Below, one piece after another: positions 14,277 through 18,958 of a stretch of DNA of 18,958 bases (positions within the stretch are counted from its first letter, which is position 1; every line of letters starts with the position of its first letter). The DNA is from an uncultured Gammaproteobacteria bacterium. Lineage in GTDB: Bacteria > Pseudomonadota > Gammaproteobacteria > SZUA-140. Made by a program: the position numbers and the translations under genes. The stretch spans positions 1 through 18,958 of the forward strand of contig CALZIG010000028.1 in the NCBI GenBank assembly GCA_945787585.1, in the 5' to 3' direction. Below the pieces are notes generated by a model that saw only the letters and a list, made by a program, of their open reading frames with translations, was not told the origin of the DNA and searched no databases.

Positions 14277-15181
14277 TTATCTGGAAATACATTTTTATGC
14301 GCTGAGTCATTGATCGCTATCACCCCGGGGTGTTTGAGTTTGCGCTCTGGGGAGATCGCATAGAACGCTTCATGGATCTTATCCGTTGAGCCTATCGCCA
14401 CTACATTGTGCTGCTGTTCAACATCTTTTTTGATCACCGTCGGCGCAGTGAAGATACCAACACCCGCCTGACCAAAAGTCTTGATTAAAGCGCTATCATC
14501 AAACTCGCCGACGATGATCGGGCGAATCCCCAGGCTATCGAACCACTGCATGATTTCACGTCGAATGGCATTGCCGACGACCGGGAGCAGCATCGGGGCC
14601 TGATCCAGTGAATGCGGGAATTCGGGTTGGTATTTCGCCGCTAATTGTGGCGCTGCAAAAAAGGTGATGCCGCAACCACCCAAGTGGTGATTGAATGCGC
14701 GCACATTCATCGTCGGCCGGATAGGGCGATCAGAGATCACAACGTCAAGTTTATGGGTAGCGATTTTAGTTAGCAGATTGTCAAAACTATCCTCCAGACA
14801 GATGATGCGCACAGGTTCATCCAGTTGGAGGGCAGGCTCTATTAATCGATGTGCGATCAGTTTGGGAATGACATCGGTGATGCCGATCGATAATCGCAGC
14901 GGGTTCCCTTCGTCGGCACGATTAGCCAGCACATTCTGAAGTTCGGCGCCCAGTAAAAAAATATCATCCGCGTACTCGAGGGCCACGCGCCCAGCCTCGG
15001 TGAGCACCAGATTTCTGCCTGAACGTGAGAAGAGCTTTTTCCCTATCGACTTTTCCAGCAAACTGAGTTGCCCGCTGATGGTTTGTGGGGTGAGATGAAG
15101 CTGTTCACTGGCGCGCGCGATGCTGCCTTCTTTGGCCACGACCCAAAAGTAGTGGAGATGTTTGTAGTTGATATTATGCAT
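14273..15181 (-). CDS. nhaR: LysR-type transcriptional regulator NhaR
   Basis: A 302-residue LysR-family regulator. An N-terminal winged helix-turn-helix (residues about 6-65, INYKHLHYFWVVAKEGSI then LTPQTISGQLSLLE) is followed by a two-lobed effector-binding domain. It follows E. coli NhaR along its length: INYNHLYYFWHVYKEGSV at the start; KLDMIISDCPI matched here by KLDVVISDRPI; and GEFDDAALMKAFG matched by GEFDDSALIKTFG. In E. coli NhaR is the Na+-responsive activator of nhaA. Here nhaA lies on the opposite strand beyond one small membrane gene, so the regulator is divergent from the likely target unit. ATG 15181 has an AAAGG ribosome-binding site about 8 bases upstream. I see no truncation. 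Confidence 0.93.
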   Translation of the reverse strand: MHNINYKHLHYFWVVAKEGSIARASEQLHLTPQTISGQLSLLEKSIGKKLFSRSGRNLVLTEAGRVALEYADDIFLLGAELQNVLANRADEGNPLRLSIGITDVIPKLIAHRLIEPALQLDEPVRIICLEDSFDNLLTKIATHKLDVVISDRPIRPTMNVRAFNHHLGGCGITFFAAPQLAAKYQPEFPHSLDQAPMLLPVVGNAIRREIMQWFDSLGIRPIIVGEFDDSALIKTFGQAGVGIFTAPTVIKKDVEQQHNVVAIGSTDKIHEAFYAISPERKLKHPGVIAINDSAHKNVFPDN

Positions 15182-15451
15182 TTACTGGGCCTTTGCTCGG
15201 TTTTATCGATACTTGCAATAGTAATAATCGATTTTTCTGATCTATAAAAGCACTTATAATCCCTTTTTGATCATTTTTCCAGTAAAAACTGCAAACGTCA
15301 TATTGACTGTGGGGTTAGCAAGTGGAGGCACGATTAGTGGTCGAGTGCTGGTCTTATGGGCGATATCTCCGTAGTATCCCGTTTCATCTGCTTGATTATA
15401 ACGGCATGAGATTTTCTACTGGTTTCCTAATTTGAGAGTGAATATATCGTA
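15182..15451. promoter_or_regulatory. nhaR / membrane-protein divergent control region
   Basis: A 270-base AT-rich region between nhaR and the small membrane gene. A perfect TATAAT lies at 15255-15260 (plus strand), but no good -35 stands 16-18 bases before it. If NhaR autoregulates or activates the rightward unit, its sites should be here or in 15872-15980. No LysR-type T-N11-A operator could be singled out by eye. Confidence 0.35.
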
Positions 15452-15871
15452 ATGACAGGCGCAATCTTATTTGCATCTGCAACCTGTTTGTTGCAGTTTT
15501 CAGCGTTTTACTTCGCCCATATTCGTCGCTTTCATGTGACTGTGATGGTCTCGTTACTGATTTTTGATATTGCCTTTCCGGTTTATCTTTTTATGACGCG
15601 CGACTGGTATAACCAGCTGATCGTGCAGGGTGACATATTAACGTTTGGTGTGTGGATTCACTTTATGCTGGTGATCACTTTATATGTGTTATATGCGGTG
15701 CAGGTACAGGTTGCCCGCACGATCGTTTCCGGTAAAGAAGACGCGGAACGAATGGTCGAGCTTAGAAAAGAGCACCGGGCGCAGGGGATTGGGATTCTGA
15801 TCACAAGGCCAATGATGATTTTTACCGGTGCTTTACTCGCCCCGGAAGTGGCTACCGCAGTGGTAGGGTAG
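15452..15871 (+). CDS. Small multi-span membrane protein between nhaR and nhaA, unknown
   Basis: A 139-residue integral membrane protein with about four hydrophobic stretches: residues 3-22, about 28-48 (VTVMVSLLIFDIAFPVYLF), about 62-88 (ILTFGVWIHFMLVITLYVLY), and a weaker one near 112-135. Two histidines bracket the second span (HIRRFH at 23-28) and a third sits in the third (WIHF). This loosely recalls DUF420/CtaG-like small membrane proteins, but I cannot claim membership. The charged loop SGKEDAERMVELRKEHR lies between spans 3 and 4. ATG 15452 has GAGAGTGA a little over ten bases upstream. It ends 109 bases before nhaA on the same strand, so it may belong to the NhaR-controlled unit; the role is unknown. 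Confidence 0.75.
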   Translation: MTGAILFASATCLLQFSAFYFAHIRRFHVTVMVSLLIFDIAFPVYLFMTRDWYNQLIVQGDILTFGVWIHFMLVITLYVLYAVQVQVARTIVSGKEDAERMVELRKEHRAQGIGILITRPMMIFTGALLAPEVATAVVG

Positions 15872-15897
15872 TTGATTGCTTATTTGCTGCGTATAAT
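15872..15897 (+). promoter_or_regulatory. Possible nhaA promoter
   Basis: A perfect -10 box TATAAT at 15892-15897 is preceded by TTGATT at 15872-15877. The 14-base spacer is shorter than the usual 16-18, so the upstream box may not be the true -35; activator (NhaR) dependence could explain a poor -35. The predicted start would be near 15904, about 77 bases before the nhaA ATG. Confidence 0.4.
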
Positions 15898-15919
15898 CCG
15901 CGGTCAGTATTGGCACAGG

Positions 15920-15947
15920 GAATCGTCAATCGATCTCCTGACGATTC
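15920..15947 (+). repeat. 9-bp inverted repeat in the nhaA leader
   Basis: GAATCGTCA (15920-15928) and TGACGATTC (15939-15947) are perfect inverted copies around a 10-base spacer. There is no following T-run, so it is not a terminator. It could be a dimeric-protein operator or an RNA hairpin ending 33 bases before the nhaA start. Confidence 0.8.
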
Positions 15948-15980
15948 ACCTGCCCGGTTAGATAGACAGAATAGAGAACA

Positions 15981-17357
15981 ATGCACATGAAACAGTCGGA
16001 CGAACAATATTCTAAACGAAAGTACTATGCCCCGTGGGAGAAGGCTTTTGATCGTGTGGTAACCCCCTTCGAAGAGTTTATTCACAGACAGACCACCAGT
16101 GGTTTCTTATTGATGGGCTGTGCGTTGCTCGCGTTGATCGCGGCCAATAGTGTCTTTGCAGAGAGTTACCAGCATTTTGTGCATACCCAAATCGGGTTGA
16201 ATGTCGGCGGCTGGGAGATCGAAAAGACGCTGCATCACTGGGTCAATGATGGCTTAATGGCGCTGTTCTTTTTTGTCGTCGGGCTTGAGTTAAAGCGTGA
16301 AATTCTGGTGGGTGAGCTGGCCGATCCTAAGCAGGCAATATTACCTATTCTTGCGGCGATCGGTGGTATGGTGATCCCCGCTTTAATCTACTACTCGATC
16401 AATATGGGCACTGAGGGGGAGCGTGGATGGGGTATTCCGATGGCGACAGACATCGCCTTCGCGATTGGTGCGCTGGTGTTGTTGGGCAGCCGTGTCCCCA
16501 AGGCGTTGATTACCTTTCTGGTGGCACTGGCGATTGTTGATGATCTGGGCGCGGTCATTGTCATTGCGCTGTTTTACACTGAGGAGTTGATGTTCGGGCC
16601 ACTGGGCATCGGCTGTGTGCTGTTTGCGGTGCTGGTGTTGTTTAATGTGGTGGGCATTCGTAAGCCACTGCCTTATTTTCTGATCGGGGGGCTACTGTGG
16701 TTTGCGCTGCTTAAATCAGGGGTGCATGCGACGTTAGCAGGTGTGCTGACGGCGCTGATGATCCCGGCGCGCCCCAAATATGACCCGGTATTGTTTAGTC
16801 AACGTGTCAAGGAATTGATCGCCCGTTTCGACAAGAGTTATCGTCCCGGCGAGAGCATCATGAAAAATGAAGCACAGCAGGCGATTGTGCAAACACTGGA
16901 AGATGGTGTCCACGCAGTCGAACCGCCGCTGCAGCGACTCGAACACAGCATGCACATGCCGGTGGCCTTTCTGATCATTCCACTTTTTGCGTTTATCAAT
17001 GCGGGCATTCCCATCGATTTTTCATCGTTGGGTGAGACCTTAAGTCATCCCGTAGCACTGGGTGTGATTGCCGGACTGCTGCTGGGTAAATTCATCGGTG
17101 TTGCCGGTGTGAGCTGGGTAGCACTGAAACTGGGGCTGTGTCGCCTGCCGGAGGGGACGACGTTTGCGCAAATCGCCGGTGTGGCGCTGTTGAGTGGCAT
17201 CGGTTTTACGATGTCGATCTTTGTCGCGGAGCTTGGATTCGCGGGGCAGCCTGAGTATCTGCTGATGGCGAAAACGGGCGTACTGGTGGGATCGTTGGTC
17301 GCCGGTGTTGCCGGGTACATGTGGTTGTTGACGTGCACAAAGCCAGCTAAGAGTTAA
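15981..17357 (+). CDS. nhaA: Na+/H+ antiporter NhaA
   Basis: A 458-residue inner-membrane antiporter that exports Na+ (or Li+) in exchange for about two protons, for pH and sodium homeostasis. The functional residues of E. coli NhaA map cleanly with a constant +24 offset: D133 to D157 (ATDIAFAIG), D163/D164 to D187/D188 (IVDDLGAV) and the pH-sensing H225 to H249 (SGVHATLAG). K300 maps to K370 (LLGKFIG), a +70 offset. The change of offset reveals an insertion of about 46 hydrophilic residues at roughly 264-325 (KYDPVLFSQRVKEL through EDGVHAVEPPLQRLEH), a feature of longer NhaA forms, plus about 24 extra N-terminal residues. The closing block GIGFTMSIFVAELGF is conserved. ATG 15981 or 15987 may start translation, behind AGAGAA. 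Probable control by the nearby nhaR. Confidence 0.97.
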   Translation: MHMKQSDEQYSKRKYYAPWEKAFDRVVTPFEEFIHRQTTSGFLLMGCALLALIAANSVFAESYQHFVHTQIGLNVGGWEIEKTLHHWVNDGLMALFFFVVGLELKREILVGELADPKQAILPILAAIGGMVIPALIYYSINMGTEGERGWGIPMATDIAFAIGALVLLGSRVPKALITFLVALAIVDDLGAVIVIALFYTEELMFGPLGIGCVLFAVLVLFNVVGIRKPLPYFLIGGLLWFALLKSGVHATLAGVLTALMIPARPKYDPVLFSQRVKELIARFDKSYRPGESIMKNEAQQAIVQTLEDGVHAVEPPLQRLEHSMHMPVAFLIIPLFAFINAGIPIDFSSLGETLSHPVALGVIAGLLLGKFIGVAGVSWVALKLGLCRLPEGTTFAQIAGVALLSGIGFTMSIFVAELGFAGQPEYLLMAKTGVLVGSLVAGVAGYMWLLTCTKPAKS

Positions 17358-17533
17358 TAAACATAGTTAAAACAGGTGGTTACTTAAAGTTTTCGTTGTT
17401 TTTTCTGCGTTTGAGTTCATTAATATTTGTATGATGCCGAATATATAAATATGAGGGGACTCCCCGGCTGACTGCTGGAACCGTCTATCAGAATGTGAGG
17501 TCTCCTCGTCGATAGAAACGGAGCGGATATAAA
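17358..17533 (+). promoter_or_regulatory. Region upstream of the ParA-type gene with two short GC dyads
   Basis: 176 bases without a gene. The left half is AT-rich and has a possible -10 (TATGAT near 17430) but no properly spaced -35. The right half holds two short palindromes, GGGG-ACT-CCCC at 17455-17465 and GAGG-TCT-CCTC at 17497-17507, 31 bases apart. They could be operator half-sites or leader hairpins. A GGAG ribosome-binding site at 17520-17523 lies before the ATG at 17534. Confidence 0.4.
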
Positions 17534-18247
17534 ATGCAGACGGTGCTGGTTATCAACTCGAAAGGCGGCAGTGGCAAGACGACCATTGCGTCTAACCTCG
17601 CCAGTCTTTTTGCCGCCTCGCATTTAAATACCGTGTTGATGGACTTTGACCCGCAAGGCTCGAGCCTGCACTGGAATAGTGTGCGTGATCAGCACGGTCT
17701 GGCTCAAATAAAGGTGATCGATGCCAGTCAAGTTAAGAGTGGCATGACACGCACCTTTCAGCTCAGTGTTCCACCCACCACAGATAGAGTTGTCATTGAT
17801 GCACCAGCGGGGATGTGTCAAAAGATGCTCAGCGAGATGTTGGCAAAGGCAGATGTCATTGTAGTGCCCGTGGTGCCATCGCCGATCGATATCCATGCCA
17901 CCTCTGAATTTATTTATGAGTTGAAATTAATGATGAACGGTTGTCGCCGCAAGCCTGTTGCGATGGGTGTGGTGGCGAATCGAGTGCGCAGAGACAGGTC
18001 GCTTTATCAGCCGATGCAACGTTTTCTCGGCGAGCTTCAGGTGCCATTTATTACCATGCTGACAGATAGTGATCGCTATATTCAGGCGGTTGAACACGGC
18101 ATGGGGATTCATGAAATGAGCCCGCAGTCGGTTAGATCGGAGCTAAGGCAGTGGTTGCCGCTGGTTAAATGGCTGGCCAGCCACAACACGGTGAGTGTTC
18201 AGTCTCCTGTCATGGCACGCCCCCTGGGGGCGTTTGCACAGCGTTAA
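17534..18247 (+). CDS. Orphan ParA/MinD-family ATPase
   Basis: A 237-residue P-loop ATPase of the ParA/McdA group that positions DNA or protein cargo by dynamic nucleoid or membrane gradients. The deviant Walker A KGGSGKTT (residues 10-17) has both signature lysines, K10 and K15. Switch I/Walker A' is DFDPQGSSLHW (from residue 37) and Walker B is VVIDAPAG at about 86-93. The D-x-DPQGS-x-x-x-W pattern resembles short VirC1/McdA-like and type Ib partition ATPases. There is no N-terminal DNA-binding domain, so it is not a P1-type ParA. No ParB, parS array, plasmid or carboxysome gene is in view. A 34-residue ORF starts 45 bases downstream, followed with overlap by a DUF1631 gene, so the three are likely cotranscribed. 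ATG 17534 is preceded by GGAG. The cargo is unknown. Confidence 0.92.
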   Translation: MQTVLVINSKGGSGKTTIASNLASLFAASHLNTVLMDFDPQGSSLHWNSVRDQHGLAQIKVIDASQVKSGMTRTFQLSVPPTTDRVVIDAPAGMCQKMLSEMLAKADVIVVPVVPSPIDIHATSEFIYELKLMMNGCRRKPVAMGVVANRVRRDRSLYQPMQRFLGELQVPFITMLTDSDRYIQAVEHGMGIHEMSPQSVRSELRQWLPLVKWLASHNTVSVQSPVMARPLGAFAQR

Positions 18248-18292
18248 ATTATCGATTATTCAGGTAACTATTCACCCTGGTGAGGGCGCGTC

Positions 18293-18397
18293 ATGGCGAT
18301 TGTGTTAGTGTGCGATTGCGGTAAAGTTAAGCCTGAATTAACCGATATGATTCAAAAGATTAACACCATCAAGAAAACACGAGGCAGTGTCCGTTAA
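18293..18397 (+). CDS. 34-residue mini-protein with Cys-Asp-Cys motif, unknown
   Basis: A short frame from ATG 18293 to TAA 18395-18397. A GAGGG ribosome-binding site (18282-18286) lies 6 bases before the start, and the stop shares its last base with the ATG of the DUF1631 gene (TAATG), a classic translational-coupling arrangement. The protein starts MAIVLVCDCGKVKPELTDM and ends with a basic tail (KKTRGSVR). The CDCG at residues 7-10 is notable in so short a chain; it could bind a metal as a multimer or simply be part of a beta-turn. It is either a real small protein of the parA/DUF1631 unit or a leader ORF that couples translation. I recognise no family. Confidence 0.6.
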   Translation: MAIVLVCDCGKVKPELTDMIQKINTIKKTRGSVR

Positions 18398-18958
18398 TGA
18401 GTGACGTAGAAGATCCATCGTCCCCGCATAGCCATGATAATGAGGCGTTGCCGAAAGCGCTTGCCCGCCAACTCGCTAAACAGTGCCGTAAAAGTGCGGA
18501 AGAATATGCCTACACCCTGTTTGAACCGCTTGCCAGGCAGTTAGATGACGACCTTTCCAGGCTGGCTGAGAATACTCAGGAGGTCGAGAAGGCGCAGCAC
18601 TATAATGACTCAAGGGATAAACTGCGTAGTAATCGTGAGAATTTAGCGGCGCAGTTTGAAAGTCTCTATTCACAGCTGCTGAGTCAGGCACTCAATCCGG
18701 CTGGCCTTGAGGGCGGCGGCTACGACGTGTCCGCGGGGGGGCTTTCGCTGGTGGATGACTCGCAACTCGAAGAGTCGCTGGTGGTCGAGCAGATTACTGC
18801 CAAAATATTTGAGCAATATAGTGATGAACTTTACGCACTGGAACAGCGTTTAGGGTTAGTACTGCCCGGGTTAAAAATGGATGAAGGTAAGATCCCATTT
18901 GGTTCAGCGGCGATTTGCAAAGCCTTTGAGATGTTATTAAAACCGCTCGAATTTGAGA
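18397..18958 (+). CDS. DUF1631-family protein (N-terminal part, cut by window edge)
   Basis: The frame starts at ATG 18397, overlapping the stop of the preceding mini-ORF by one base. It runs off the window after about 187 residues without a stop; DUF1631 proteins are commonly several hundred residues long. The recognisable block is LSLVDDSQLEESLVVEQ near residues 109-125, then a stretch with ELYALEQRLGLVL, and FGSAAICKAFEMLL, which match the conserved N-terminal part of the family as I remember it. The first 100 residues are charged and probably helical (ARQLAKQCRKSAEEYAY, and a segment around RSNRENLAAQFESLY-type helix). It looks cytosolic. The family has no settled function and is sometimes misannotated as thymidine phosphorylase. 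Position behind the ParA-type ATPase suggests it could be a partner or cargo; that is inference. Confidence 0.82.
   Translation, partial: MSDVEDPSSPHSHDNEALPKALARQLAKQCRKSAEEYAYTLFEPLARQLDDDLSRLAENTQEVEKAQHYNDSRDKLRSNRENLAAQFESLYSQLLSQALNPAGLEGGGYDVSAGGLSLVDDSQLEESLVVEQITAKIFEQYSDELYALEQRLGLVLPGLKMDEGKIPFGSAAICKAFEMLLKPLEFE

Noticed and set aside
17534..18247. Plasmid or chromosome partition locus (parAB).
   Set aside because: No ParB gene, parS-like repeats or replication gene is visible; the ATPase is better described as an orphan ParA-like protein.

Overview
The window reads as chromosomal DNA from a gammaproteobacterium outside the Enterobacterales/Vibrionales. It carries a classical Smc rather than MukB, a YcgL-family gene (a gammaproteobacterial family), an NhaA/NhaR pair and a one-module QueF. 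A Na+/H+ antiporter and a sodium:alanine-type symporter would suit a saline or marine host, but that is inference. No rRNA, tRNA, CRISPR array, transposase or phage gene was seen.

Layout. (1) 1-982, minus strand: the N-terminal part of an FGGY sugar kinase, cut by the window edge, behind queF. (2) 1226-5634, plus strand: smc, then an unrecognised membrane-anchored protein with a FlgD-like C-terminus where many gammaproteobacteria carry zipA. (3) 5669-9916: a probable cyclic-di-GMP module. An EAL phosphodiesterase (minus) is divergent, across 438 bp, from a GspE/PilB-type ATPase (plus) that carries four c-di-GMP-binding-type (MshEN-like) motifs at an exact 30-residue period. (4) 9958-13002, minus strand: a sodium:alanine symporter, a strong terminator, an unlisted 37-residue membrane mini-protein, and rimO. 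(5) 13199-14276, plus strand: ycgL and two tandem paralogues of unknown function. (6) 14273-17357: nhaR (minus), then a small multi-span membrane protein and nhaA (plus). (7) 17534-18958, plus strand: an orphan ParA-type ATPase, a 34-residue Cys-X-Cys mini-ORF and the start of a DUF1631 gene, closely packed and probably one operon.

The most interesting parts are the c-di-GMP-linked secretion/pilus-type ATPase with a tetra-repeat N-terminus facing an EAL enzyme; the parA / 34-aa / DUF1631 cluster without a visible ParB; two small proteins with good ribosome-binding sites; and the terminator sitting only 39 bases before the symporter start. Base composition changes along the window: the EAL gene looks clearly AT-richer than smc.
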